From Bog-532 sp963828445 (GTDB lineage Bacteria; Actinomycetota; Actinomycetes; Streptosporangiales; Streptosporangiaceae): a stretch of DNA of 64,000 nt. Every line of letters begins with the position of its first letter. The stretch's first letter is position 1. The position numbers and the translations under genes were made by a program. Below, in pieces: positions 46,098-55,145 of the stretch. The stretch is taken from assembly GCA_963828445.1 (NCBI GenBank), contig CAWHFP010000023.1, positions 1-64,000 of the forward strand. Direction: 5' to 3'. Under the pieces are notes generated by a model. It was not told the DNA's origin. It worked only from the letters and a program-made list of their open reading frames with translations, and did not search any database.

Positions 46098-46760
46098 ATG
46101 AGTACCTATCTGATGATCCCGGGCGCGGGCGGGGCCGGCTGGTACTGGCACCGTGTCGTGCCGCTGCTGGAAGCCGCGGGCCACCAGGCCATCGCCGTCG
46201 ATCTGCCCGCCCCCGATCCAGCCACTGGCCTGCCCGAATACACCGACGTGACGGTGGCCGCCGCCCAGGGCCGGGACGATATCGTCCTGGTCGCGGGCTC
46301 CCTCGGTGGGTTCACGGCCCCGCTGGCCGCCCAGCGCCTCCCGCTGCGGGCCCTGGTCCTGGTCAACGCGATGATCCCGGCGCCGGGGGAGACGCCCGGC
46401 CAGTGGGGGGACGCGGTCGGCTCGGCGCAGGCCCAGCGGGAAGCGGCCGAAAAGGGCGGCTACGGCACCGACTTCGATCTGGACGTCTACTTCATGCACG
46501 ACGTTCCGGCCGAGGTGGCAGCGTCCGGAGAGCAGTACGACGAGGCCGGCGCGATCTGGGACTCGCCGTGTGACTTCACCACCTGGCCGGACGTGCCCAT
46601 CCACGTGGTGACCGGCCGGGACGACCGGTTGTTCCCGGCCGAGTTCCAGCGCCGGGTGGCCCGGGACCGGCTCGGGATCGAGGCCGACCTGCTGCCCGGT
46701 GGGCACCTGATCGCGCTGGCCGAGCCGGGCCCGCTGGCCGGCTACCTGCTGGCCGTGTGA
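46098..46760 (+). CDS. Alpha/beta hydrolase
   Basis: Intact 220 residues. The fold shows YLMIPGAGGAGWYWHRVVPL (oxyanion-hole strand), HQAIAVDLPAPDPATGLPEY, VLVAGSLGGFTAPLAAQRLP with the nucleophile Ser in an A-G-S-L-G elbow, PIHVVTGRDDRLFPAEFQRR (acid Asp) and LLPGGHLIALAEPGPLAGYL (catalytic His in GGH). It resembles salicylate/methyl-ester esterases of the plant MES-like group. Start ATG 46098; an upstream in-frame start is unlikely. Its end overlaps the convergent monooxygenase gene by 19 bp. Confidence 0.85.
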   Translation: MSTYLMIPGAGGAGWYWHRVVPLLEAAGHQAIAVDLPAPDPATGLPEYTDVTVAAAQGRDDIVLVAGSLGGFTAPLAAQRLPLRALVLVNAMIPAPGETPGQWGDAVGSAQAQREAAEKGGYGTDFDLDVYFMHDVPAEVAASGEQYDEAGAIWDSPCDFTTWPDVPIHVVTGRDDRLFPAEFQRRVARDRLGIEADLLPGGHLIALAEPGPLAGYLLAV

Positions 46761-48265
46761 CGGCCCGGTAGCCAGCGCCGGAGCGCGGCGGCGGCCCCGG
46801 CCGCCCGCGTCGGGCCGGTGTCCGGGCCGGTTTCGTGGCCGGCCGCCCAGGCCAGGTGGCCGTCGGGCCGGATCAGCGCCGCCGCCACCGTGTCCCACGG
46901 GGCCGGCGGCCCGGCGAACCCGTCGGCCGTGGCCACCACGGCGTCCTGGGTGTCCGGGCCGCCCGGTTCGGACAGGTCGCCGGGGGAGACCCCGGTCAGC
47001 ACGAACCGGCCCGCGGCCAGCCGCCCGAACACATCCGAGCCGTCGGCCAGCTTGAGGTTCGGCACCCGCCGCCCGGTCAGCGGATGGTCGCCTGCACCGG
47101 CCGGGTAGGCCACGTCCACCCCGGACGCGGCCACGGCCAGCCGGTGGTTGAAGTCGGGGCTGGCGGTCAGGGCGCTGGTCAGCATGGCCCGCAGCGCCTG
47201 CCCCTCCCGGCCCTGGGCCGCGACCACCGCGGTCTGGGCCAGCGTGTCCTGAATGACGGCCTGCCCGGCCGGGGCCCGCTCGCTGCCGTAGCTGTCCAGC
47301 AGGTCGGCCGGGGCGGCCGACCGGGCCACCGCGGCCAGCTTCCAGCCCAGGTTCATGGCGTCCTGCAGGCCCAGGTTGAGACCCTGGCCGCCCATCGGGA
47401 AGTGCACATGGGCCGCGTCCCCGGCCAGCACGATGCGGCCGGACCGGTAGCGGTCGGCCTGGAACGTCGAACTGCCCACCCGGGTCAGCCAGGTCGGATC
47501 GTGCATGCCGAAATCCCGGCCGGTCAGCCGCTCGATGGTGCCCCGGTACTCGTCGAACTCCAGCGGTACGTCCCGCGCCGTGGTCATGGTGGCGTGCTCG
47601 ATCCCGATCAGCCGGTGCCGGGTCCGGTCCAGGCGCACCCCGTAGAACGAGCCGCCCGCGCTGTGCAGGGTCATGGCGGGCGGCACGTCCGCGTCGGCCA
47701 GGTGCACGTCACCGATGACGCAGGTGATCGTGTCCTCGGTGCCCTCGTAGCCGATCCCGGCCGCGTCCCGGACGATGCTGCGCCGGCCGTCGCACCCGGC
47801 CAGGTATCCGGCCCGGAACTCGCGCGGGCCGTCGGGCCCGGTGGCGGTGACCAGCACCCCGTCGTCGTCGGCCGACACCGCGGTGACCTCGTGGCCGCGC
47901 AAGATCTGGACGCCGACCGCGGTCGCGTGCTCCTCCAGCAGTTCTTCGGTGCGGACCTGGGGCATGAACAGCACGAACGGGAAGTCCGAGTCGAGGACGG
48001 ACAGGTCGAGCCGGCTGGACAGCATGGCGTAGTGCGTGCTCGGGATGCGCTGCCCCTCGGCCAGCCACCCGCCGGCCAGCCCGCGGGCCGCGAACACTTC
48101 CAGCGTCCGCGCGTGCAGCGTAAAGGCCCGCGAATGCTCTGAGCGCCGGTCGCGTTTCTCCAGCACAATGACGTTTGCGCCGCCAATGCGCAATTCTGCC
48201 GCGAGCCACAGTCCAACTGGTCCGGCCCCGACTACAATGACATCTGCTCGCACCACGAGGACCAT
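46742..48265 (-). CDS. FAD-dependent aromatic monooxygenase (PHBH/Rox-like)
   Basis: Intact 507 residues. FAD-binding motifs DVIVVGAGPVGLWLAAELRI (GxGxxG), EKRDRRSEHSRAFTLHARTL, CDGRRSIVRDAAGIGYEG (DG motif) and VLAGDAAHVHFPMGGQGLNL followed by GLQDAMNLGWKLA are all in place. The C-terminal thioredoxin-like domain is present. The group includes rifampicin monooxygenase and phenol/polyketide hydroxylases; NADPH is the usual donor. The first residues (MVLVVRADV) start at 48265. The product may act on an aromatic antibiotic or a pathway intermediate; context gives no more. Confidence 0.87.
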   Translation of the reverse strand: MVLVVRADVIVVGAGPVGLWLAAELRIGGANVIVLEKRDRRSEHSRAFTLHARTLEVFAARGLAGGWLAEGQRIPSTHYAMLSSRLDLSVLDSDFPFVLFMPQVRTEELLEEHATAVGVQILRGHEVTAVSADDDGVLVTATGPDGPREFRAGYLAGCDGRRSIVRDAAGIGYEGTEDTITCVIGDVHLADADVPPAMTLHSAGGSFYGVRLDRTRHRLIGIEHATMTTARDVPLEFDEYRGTIERLTGRDFGMHDPTWLTRVGSSTFQADRYRSGRIVLAGDAAHVHFPMGGQGLNLGLQDAMNLGWKLAAVARSAAPADLLDSYGSERAPAGQAVIQDTLAQTAVVAAQGREGQALRAMLTSALTASPDFNHRLAVAASGVDVAYPAGAGDHPLTGRRVPNLKLADGSDVFGRLAAGRFVLTGVSPGDLSEPGGPDTQDAVVATADGFAGPPAPWDTVAAALIRPDGHLAWAAGHETGPDTGPTRAAGAAAALRRWLPGRHTASR

Positions 48266-48573
48266 TCTGGCCCGTAATGCCCGGAATTGGCGAATGTTCC
48301 TATAATCCCTTTAAGGGTTCTTTTGGTACCCCTTTTGTTAGACCAATCGGCGGTCAGCCCGCACGGCACACCCGCCTTAGCGGCCGGGTGCGGCGACGCC
48401 CGGCTGCCCCACTCCGTTTCCTGCCTCCTCCGCCTCGCCGCCGGGAGGTCCACCTGACGCGCGTGCAGCGGTAACCAGCGCGCTGAGCTGGACCATTCTG
48501 CGGCTGGTGGCACCAGAGGGGGTGTCGCCAGTAGAGGGATGGTCCCCACCCCGAAACGGAAACGGAATCGAAC
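48266..48573. other. 308 bp intergenic region, possible divergent promoters
   Basis: TATAAT at 48301-48306 is a perfect -10 hexamer for the plus strand, followed by CCCTTTAAGGG, a small palindrome. No -35 is found at 17 bp. The A/T-rich part 48275-48350 is the probable promoter zone. The region feeds the secreted protein (+) and the monooxygenase (-). Confidence 0.45.
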
Positions 48574-49282
48574 ATGCGAAAGCTGAAGCAGTACACGATC
48601 GCCGGAAGCGCGGCTCTGGCCGTCGCATTAGGCGGTACCGGCCTGGCCGTCGCGGCCAGTTCTCCCGGGGCTCCGCAGCCCGCGGGCGACGTGCACGCCT
48701 GCGTCAAGTCCGACGGCTCGGTCGACTTCCTCCAGTTCCGGCCGGCGAACTACGGCCACTGCGCGGCCGGTGACGCCGCCTGGACCTGGGCCCGGACCGA
48801 CGGCACAGCCCCGGCGCCCACGACGTTCGGCGTCGGGCAGGTCAAGGTCGACGGCACCACCTGGGCCCAGTACGACGCGGCCGAACTGGGCGGCTCCCGG
48901 CGGCGACGACACCTCCGGTACGGTCCGCTTCAGCTGCAAGGACGCCACCGACGGCTGCAACGTGTCGCTCTCGGCCTACTCGACCGGGACCGGCTGGACC
49001 GTGTACCCGCGGCTTGTCCTCGAGAAAGAGGACAACACCAGCGGTGCCAAGCTGACCTGTGAGTACGCCGACGGCAGCGACAACAGCGGTGCGACCACCA
49101 AGCTGACCGGCACGGCCGCGACCATCCCGCTCGGGGTCGGCAGCACGTACGACTGCGGCGGCCCCGCCCAGACCGGCACCGCGCCGGCCAGCGTGACCGA
49201 GATCAACGTGCCCGGTGTCTCCGGGCAGGGGATCCACTACGACGTCTTCACCACGCTCACCTTCATCAAGGCTGCTTCCTGA
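48574..49282 (+). CDS. Secreted Cys-containing protein of unknown function (frameshifted)
   Basis: A cleavable signal peptide (MRKLKQYTIAGSAALAVALG through GLAVAASS, cut near residue 27-30) is followed by a short Cys module DVHACVKSDGSVDFLQFRPA plus NYGHCAAGDAAWTWAR. It resembles the small xACV...C...W modules found in actinobacterial exported proteins. After a frame change near 48900 come VRFSCKDATDGCNVSLSAYS and KLTCEYADGSDNSG, AATIPLGVGSTYDCGG: two further Cys pairs in a likely beta-sandwich. About 235 residues. The gene converges on the large Cys-repeat protein, sharing a terminator. Probably exported and disulfide-bonded. Confidence 0.65.
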
Positions 49283-49297
49283 TCGAGCACCAGGGGT

Positions 49298-49336
49298 GCC
49301 CGCTCCCCGCCGGGAGGGTGGTGGCGGGGAGCGGGC
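49298..49336. terminator. Hairpin terminator between convergent secreted-protein genes
   Basis: Perfect 14-bp stem GCCCGCTCCCCGCC (49298-49311) with its complement (49323-49336) and an 11 nt loop. No T-tract follows. It lies 16 bp after the plus-strand stop and 10 bp before the minus-strand stop, so it likely works in both directions. Confidence 0.8.
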
Positions 49337-49345
49337 ATGACCCCC

Positions 49346-51765
49346 TTAGAGGGTGATGGTGAGGTGAAGCAGCCCGCCGGCCGTGGTGCTGGCCGGCTGA
49401 CCCGGACGGTGGTGCGAGCCCGTAGGCTCACCCCCGCCCGTCTGATGGGCGCATCCGTGCTCGCCCACACTTGAGTGCTGGTGCAGCCACCCCGCCCCGT
49501 CGCCGAAGCGAACGTGGCTGGCCAGTTCGGCCCGGTCGCCGTACCAGTGGTGGCGGCCATGCCGGCTGCCCAGTGTCACCGGGTAGCCGTGCCCGCAAGG
49601 CCCGCCGTGGTGCTGGTGGTAGCGGAGCTGGCTGGTCAGGAACCAGTGCCCGGGCCCGTACCAGCACCACACGTGCTTTCCTTGGTAGCAGTGCATCCGC
49701 CAGTAGCTGTTGCTGCTGGTGGTGGTGGTCCCGCCGCCGGGGTTGCCGCCGGTGCCGGGGTTGCGCCGGCCGGGCTGCCGGCGGGCGGTGGTGGTGGCGG
49801 TGGCAGTACGGCGGGCAGCCGTGGTTCCCGCCGGTGCCGGGGTTGCCCCCGGTGCCGGGGTTGCCGCCGGTGCCAGGGTTGCCGCCGGTCCCAGGGTTCC
49901 CGCCGGTCCCGGGGTGCCCGCCGGTGCCGGGGTGGTGGTGGCGGTGGCAGTACGGCGGGCAGCCGTGATTCCCGCCCGTGCCCGGGTTACCGCCGGTGCC
50001 GGGGTTACCGCCGGTGCCGGGGTTGCCGCCCGTGCCGGGGTTGCCGCCGGTGCCCGGGTTGCCGCCCGTGCCGGGGTTCCCGCCGGTCCCCGTCGTGCCC
50101 GTGCAGGTGGCCAGCACACACCCGGTGACGGTGATCCCGCCCCCGCCGCCGGACCCGGTCCCCGTGCAGGTGGCCAGCACACACCCGGTGACGGTGATCC
50201 CGCCCCCGGTGCCGGTGCCGGTCCCGGAGCAGGTCGCCAGCACGCACAGCCCGACGCCCACCCCCGTGGACCCCGAACCCCCCGTGCCCGTGGTCCCCGT
50301 GCCGGTCCCGCAATCGGCCAGCAGGCACACGCCGATCCCAACCCCGCCACTCCCGGTCCCGGTCGAACCGGTCCCGGTGCTAGTGCCGCAGTCGGCCAGC
50401 AGGCAGACGCCCACACCGAGGCCACCGCTGCTGCTGGTGGTCCCGGTGCCGGTGGTGGTGCCGCAGTCCGAGGTCAGGGCGCACACGCCGATCCCGATCC
50501 CGCCAGTGCCAGTGCCGGTGGTCCCGGTCCCGGTGGTGCTGCTGCCGCAGTCGGCCAGGAGGCAGACCCCGACGCCGAGGCCACCGCTGCTGCTGGTGGT
50601 CCCGGTGCTGGTGGTGGTGCCCGCATCGGTGGTCAGGGCGCAGACCCCGATGCCGACGCCACCGCCGGTGCCGGTCCCGGTCGTGCCGGTCCCGCCGTTC
50701 CCGGTTCCGGTCGTCCCGGTGCTGGTGGTGCTGCTGCCGCCGCCAGCGCTGCTGGTGGTGCCGCAGTCAGCGGCCAGGCAGACACCGACACCGAGGCCAC
50801 CGGTGGTGCTGGTGGTGCCGGTGCTGGTGGTGGAGCCGCAGCCGGTGGACAGGGCGCAGACGCCGACGTTGACGCCGGAACCGGAGCCGGTGCCCGTACC
50901 GGTGCTGGTGGTGGTGGTTGATCCGGTGCCTTGGGAGCTGGTACCGGAGGAGCCGAGAACCGAGCTGCTGGTACCTGAGCTGCTGTGCCTGAGCCGAGCC
51001 AGCCGGTGCTGGTGCCGCAGTCGGCGGCCAGGCAGACGCCGACGTTGACGCCGCCGCCGCTGGATGCGCCGGAGCTGGAGCCGGTCGTGGTGCCCGGGCT
51101 GGAACTGCCGGTGCCCGAACTGCCGGAGCTGGCAGCGCCGGTGCCCGTCCGCCGGTGCCCGTGCCGCCGGAGCCGGTGCTGGTGCCCGTGCCGCTGGCGC
51201 CGGTGCTCGTGCTGCCGGTGCTGGTGGTGCCGGAGCCGGAGCTGTGACTGGTGCAGGTGGCCAGGGCGCACACTCCCACGTTGATCCCCGACCCCGAACC
51301 CGAACCCGGAGCTGGAGCTGGTGCCCGTGCCGGAACCCGTGAACCCGTGCCCGACCCGAACCGAACCCGTGCTCGTGCTGGAACTCGTGCTCGTGCCGGA
51401 GCTCGGATGCTGGTGCTGCCGGTACCGGTCCCGCCCCCGCTGCCGGTGCTGGTGCCAGCTCCGCCCCCGCTGGGGGTGCTGGTACAGGTGGCGGCGACGC
51501 AGAGGCTGGCGTGGATGCCGCTGCTGGTGGCCGAGGCGGCGGCGCTGGTGCCGGTGGTGCCGGTGGCGTTGCAGGTGCCCAGGGTGCACACGCCGGCGTG
51601 GATCCCGCCGCCGCTGGTGGTGGTGGGCGGTGGTGAGGGTGGTCACCGCGGCGGGGGTGGGCTGGTGCCCGGTGGTGATTCGGCCGCGTGGGCGGCGGTG
51701 TGGCTGAGCAGGAACATCCCGCTCGCGCCGGCGGCCAGGATGAGGCCGCGCTGGATGATGTTCAT
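49346..51765 (-). CDS. Large secreted Cys-repeat / collagen-like / His-rich protein (frameshifted)
   Basis: About 800 residues in total; not a recognised family. ATG 51765 with AGGGAAA upstream encodes a signal peptide (GLILAAGASGMFLLSHTAAH, cut after AHA near residue 27). Then 14 copies of a short unit such as INVGVCALATC, GVGVCLLADC or ITVTGCVLATC, with Cys 4-5 residues apart, are separated by Gly/Ser/Thr linkers. Next come NPGTGG repeats interrupted and ended by GGNHGCPPYCHRHHH, and a Cys/His/Trp-rich C-terminal domain (YWRMHCYQGKHVWCWYG, HHGGPCGHGYPVTLGSRHGR). At least five frame changes or an in-frame TGA at 51643-51645 break the ORF. Likely a cell-surface or matrix protein; may bind metals. 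Confidence 0.6.
49830..50085 (-). repeat. Collagen-like NPGTGG coding tandem repeats
   Basis: On the minus strand about 12 units of 18 bp encode NPGTGG in two blocks, separated by the segment encoding NHGCPPYCHRHHH. The second block ends with the same segment again. The units are nearly identical at DNA level, a target for slippage or misassembly. Confidence 0.8.
50101..51607 (-). repeat. Fourteen degenerate Cys-x(4,5)-Cys coding repeats
   Basis: Coding units on the minus strand near plus positions 51569, 51481, 51250, 51018, 50831, 50761, 50620, 50546, 50462, 50388, 50307, 50225, 50163 and 50101. Consensus: G, I/V/L, x, V/I/A, x, x, C, then 4-5 residues, C. Examples are GIHAGVCTLGTC, GVNVGVCLAADC and GITVTGCVLATC. 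The unit near 50620 has Ala in place of the second Cys (VCALTTDA). Spacers are low-complexity Gly/Ser/Thr of 8 to over 60 residues. Confidence 0.8.
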
Positions 51766-51945
51766 GACAGGGGTTTCCCTTCACAGGTGATGACCTGAAG
51801 GGCGCATCCGCGCTCGGGGCCAGCGGGAGATGGGGCCGCCGTCAGCAGGGGATGTGCCCGGCGCCGGCCGCCCGGGACGGGGCGGGGCGCGGCATCAGCC
51901 CGCACCCAGAACCAGGAACAGGTCTGGGCGGGGGCGGGAAGGGGG

Positions 51946-53808
51946 TTATCCGGGGCGGTGCGGGCCGCGGCGGGCGGGCACGGCCGGGAGGGTGGCCTGG
52001 CGGCGGGTCAGGGCCAGCAGCAGGCCCGCCGGGATGATCAGGAGCATGAGCATGGTGGCGGCGGACGGGGACGGGATCGGGTGCCCGTCGGTCCCGGCCG
52101 GGCCGGTCCCGGTGCCCGGCCCGGCCCCGGCCGGGGCGGCCGGCGGCCGGCGCGGCCGGGGCGGGGAGGCCGGGGGTGCCCGGGCCGGTCCCGGTCCCGG
52201 TGGTGCCGGTGGTGGTGGCCAGGGCGGCCAGCGGGCCGCCCAGGGCCAGCGCCGCCGCCAGGGTGGTGAGGCTGGCCGGGGCGGCCGGGCCGAAGCTCAG
52301 CACCGGGACGCTGGCGGTGCTGGCGGCGGCCGGGCCCGCCGTGGCGGTGAGGCTCGCGGGACCGGCGGCGGCTGCGGTGGCGGGGTGACCGGCAGGCCAG
52401 CAAGCGGCGTGGTGCCGGAGCCGGTGCCGGTGCCCGGGCCAGCCCCGGAGCCGGGGCCGACGCCAGAACCAGCGCCCGGGCCAGTCGAGCTGCCGGTGCC
52501 GGAGCCAGCGCCCGAGCCGGACCCGCTACCAGCCGCGCCGGTTCCGGAGCCGCTACCCGAACCGCTGCTGGGCAGGCCCGGCAGGACCGGCGACAGGGGA
52601 GTCGTGACCGGGGTGAGCACGGGGGCCAGCGGGGCCACCACCGGGCTCAGGGCCGAAGTCAGTGAGCCGAGCACCGGGTCGAGCGGGGCGGTCACGGGAG
52701 CCAGCGCGGTGGTGACCGGGGTGAGCGTGTTCAGCACCGGGGCCAGCGCGGTGGTGACCGGAGCCAGGGAGTTCACGACCGGGGCCAGGGCGGTGGTCAC
52801 CGGGGAGAGGGCGCCGGCCACGGGGGCCAGGCTGTTGGTGATCGGGGTCAGCGCCGAGGCCAGCGGGCCCAGGGCCGCGGTGAGCGGGCTCAGCTCGCCG
52901 GCGACCGGGGTCAGCAGCTGGCCGGTGGCCGTGGTGACCGGGGTGAGCAGACTGCCCACCGCGCCGGTGACCGAGGCGAGGCCCTGGCCTGCGGCCGAGG
53001 CGGCTGAGGAGGCTGGGGCGGTGAGCGGAGCGGTGGCCGTGGCCGGGGCGCCGGTCGCGGGGGACGCCGTGCTGCTACCCGCCGCGTGGCCGGCCGAGGA
53101 GCCGGAGCCCGCCGAACGGCAGCGTGCGTCGCGCCGGTGGCCGAGCCGCCGCCACACCGGGTGGCCCGGGCGTCGAGCCGCCCCTGACGGAGCCGCCCCC
53201 ACGGAGCCGCCCCCCACGGAGCCGCCGCCGACGGAGCTGGACCCAGAGCCGGATCCGGAGCTGGTGCCGGTGTGACCTGACCCGGAGACCGGGGCCGTGG
53301 CGTGGGACGTCGTCGAGGCGACCGCGTGGCTGGCGGCCGAGGTCACGGGGGCGGCGGCCTGGGTCACGGTGGAGGCCGCGTGCGACACGGCGGCCGACGC
53401 CTGCCCAGCTGCCGAGCCAGCCGTCGAGCTGGCCGCCGAAGTGGCCGAGCCGCTCGTCGAGCCGCTCGTCGACGAGGCCGCGGTCGAGGCCGGCTTGGTC
53501 ACGCCGGACACCACCTGGTTGACCGTGCCGGTGACGCCGTTGACGGCGCCCGTGACGGTGCTGGTGACCGAGCCGAGCAGGCCCCCGCTGGAGCCGGAGC
53601 CGGGGGATGACGCGGGCGTGGAAGCGGCCGCGCGGCCGGTGGTGGCGGCGTGTGCGCTGGATCCGGACAGGAGCCAGAACACGGCCATCAGCCCGAAACA
53701 GCAGCCCGCCAGTACCAGGCCGCGTGCCGCTATCCGCCTGGCCCCATTGTGGCCAGCGGATCCGCACGCATCTGGTACGGCGTATTCCACTCCGGCGTAA
53801 CCCCCCAT
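51946..53808 (-). CDS. Mucin-like Ser/Thr/Ala/Pro-rich surface protein with C-terminal anchor (frameshifted)
   Basis: About 620 residues, no named family recognised. ATG 53808 leads to an Arg-containing N-terminus and a signal segment (GLVLAGCCFGLMAVFWLLSG, cut after AHA). A Ser/Thr/Ala stretch (KPASTAASSTSGSTSGSATS) follows, then a long run of an irregular 10-11 residue Pro repeat (LAPVTTALAPV, LTPVTTALAPV, LSPVVAPLAPV), a Gly/Ser linker, and at the C-terminus one helix (TMLMLLIIPAGLLLALT) with an Arg-rich tail ending at 51946. No LPxTG motif is seen before the helix. Frame changes lie near 53150 and between 52100 and 52400. Probably a stalk-like, possibly O-glycosylated wall protein, transcribed ahead of the Cys-repeat protein. 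Confidence 0.55.
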
Positions 53809-53997
53809 GATCGCGGCGACGACGACAACCGCGCCGCATCCGCACCAGGCATATTAACCATGCGCACACGGAAAAAAACAGACAGTGACCGGACTTTTCT
53901 GTGTTTTATTTGGCCGGCTGAAACGCTTATTTACGCCTAATAGGGGCGTTCATTCAGGTGTCCGACTCGGGGTATTTCAGTGGGCTATTTACGCTGA

Positions 53998-54480
53998 TTA
54001 CGCTCCGAACCAGCCGGGCACGTCGAGCTGGAAACTGTCGGCCGGGGTCATGGCGCGCAAATCGGCTTCCAGGGCATGGAGCCGTTTCGGTCCCAGCTGA
54101 CGGGACCACTCCGCGCGCAGGTCGTCGAAGATCCGCGCCGACAGGGCCAGCGCCTCGAAGCCGCGCGCGGTGAGGCGGATGAGCTTGCGCCGTCCGTCGG
54201 CCGGGTCGGCCCAGCGTTCGACGTAGCCGGCCTCGGCCAGCCGGTCGACGGTCTTGCCCGCGGCCTGCTTGGACACGCCCAGCCGGCGGCCCAGCTCGGT
54301 CGAGGTGGTGCCGTCCAGACCGATGGCCTGCATGGTGAAGCCGTGGGCGGGGCGCAGTTCCGGATGGCCGTGCGCGGCCAGTTCCCGGTGCAGCTGATCG
54401 ATCAGCGTGCGGAACCCGGCCAGCAGGAGCAGCGGCAGCTCGAAGCCCGGGGTCTCGTCGTCCCGGCCCCGCTCAGGCAT
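53998..54480 (-). CDS. MarR-family transcription regulator
   Basis: About 160 residues from ATG 54480; TTG 54525 would add 15 Gly/Asp-rich residues and would overlap the operator. Winged-helix motifs: HGFTMQAIGLDGTTSTELGR, RLGVSKQAAGKTVDRLAEAG (recognition helix), YVERWADPADGRRKLIRLTA (wing with the DxRR). Dimer helices are at the ends (LLLLAGFRTLIDQLHRELAA and the region ending in WFGA). Divergent from an AhpD-like gene across two operator-like repeats, so it probably represses both. The ligand may be an oxidant or a phenolic compound. Confidence 0.87.
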   Translation of the reverse strand: MPERGRDDETPGFELPLLLLAGFRTLIDQLHRELAAHGHPELRPAHGFTMQAIGLDGTTSTELGRRLGVSKQAAGKTVDRLAEAGYVERWADPADGRRKLIRLTARGFEALALSARIFDDLRAEWSRQLGPKRLHALEADLRAMTPADSFQLDVPGWFGA

Positions 54481-54520
54481 GCCGTCGCCGTCCCCGGCCG
54501 AAAAGGCGTTGCCAGCACTC

Positions 54521-54556
54521 GTCAACCCCGTTTACTATCTGGTCAACCACGTTTAC
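54521..54556. promoter_or_regulatory. Two-site operator in the marR/ahpD-like divergent region
   Basis: GTCAACCCCGTTTAC at 54521-54535 and GTCAACCACGTTTAC at 54542-54556 are 14/15 identical and 21 bp apart, two turns of the helix. Each half is itself close to a palindrome (GTCAAC-N3-GTTTAC). A MarR dimer at each site on one face of DNA is the natural reading. Confidence 0.7.
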
Positions 54557-54593
54557 GAGTCTAGCGAGGCTCACTCGCCGCTGGAGGCACCTC

Positions 54594-55139
54594 ATGACCG
54601 AAGTTTCGTTCCCCGACCTGACCCCCGACACGGCCCCGCCCGGTTCGCGGCGGACCATGACCGCCACCGCCGCCCACCTCGGCTACCTGCCGGTGGCCCT
54701 GGCCCGGATGGCCGCGTCGCCGCAGCTGATGGACGGATTCCTCAAGGCCAGCGGGCTGTTCGAGAGCAGCAGCCTGGACCCGCTGGCGCGGGAAGTCCTG
54801 GTCATGACCATGGCCGTGCGCAACGGCTGCCACATCTGCGTGGCCATGCACACCGCGTCGCTGACCCGGCTGGGCGCCGACCCGGCGCTGATCGACGCCC
54901 TGCGCGACGGGCGCCCGCTGGCCGATGAGCGGCTGGCGGCGATCCAGACCTTCACCGTCCAGGTACTGGAAAGCGCCGGCGCGGTCAGTGATGGCCAGTT
55001 GGAGACCTTCATTAAAAATGGGTTCACCACGCAAAATGCGCTGGACGTCGTGCTGGGGATCGGGGCCTACACCATGTCGACCCTGGCCAACCGGATGACC
55101 CGGTCACCGGTCGACGAACAGCTGGCCGCCTTTGCCTGA
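54594..55139 (+). CDS. Carboxymuconolactone decarboxylase/AhpD-like protein
   Basis: Intact 181 residues. All-helical CMD fold with the redox motif AVRNGCHICVAMHTASLTRL (Cys-x-x-Cys followed three residues later by His), the marker of AhpD-type peroxidases. The rest reads LGYLPVALARMAASPQLMDG, LARGEVL-like LAREVLVMTMAV, and ALDVVLGIGAYTMSTLANRM. It may reduce peroxides or take part in quinone/phenol handling. Divergent from the MarR gene, 37 bp from the operator repeats. ATG 54594. Confidence 0.88.
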   Translation: MTEVSFPDLTPDTAPPGSRRTMTATAAHLGYLPVALARMAASPQLMDGFLKASGLFESSSLDPLAREVLVMTMAVRNGCHICVAMHTASLTRLGADPALIDALRDGRPLADERLAAIQTFTVQVLESAGAVSDGQLETFIKNGFTTQNALDVVLGIGAYTMSTLANRMTRSPVDEQLAAFA

Positions 55140-55145
55140 ACGCGG

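Noticed and set aside
49830..50085. Possible CRISPR array from regular 18-bp repeats
   Set aside because: Units are contiguous, in frame and encode NPGTGG; there are no spacers and no cas genes.
50005..51790. Plus-strand ORFs full of Pro-Val and Gly-Ala over the Cys-repeat gene
   Set aside because: Low-complexity complements of the Gly/Thr linkers. Signal peptide, ribosome site and Cys repeats are all on the minus strand.
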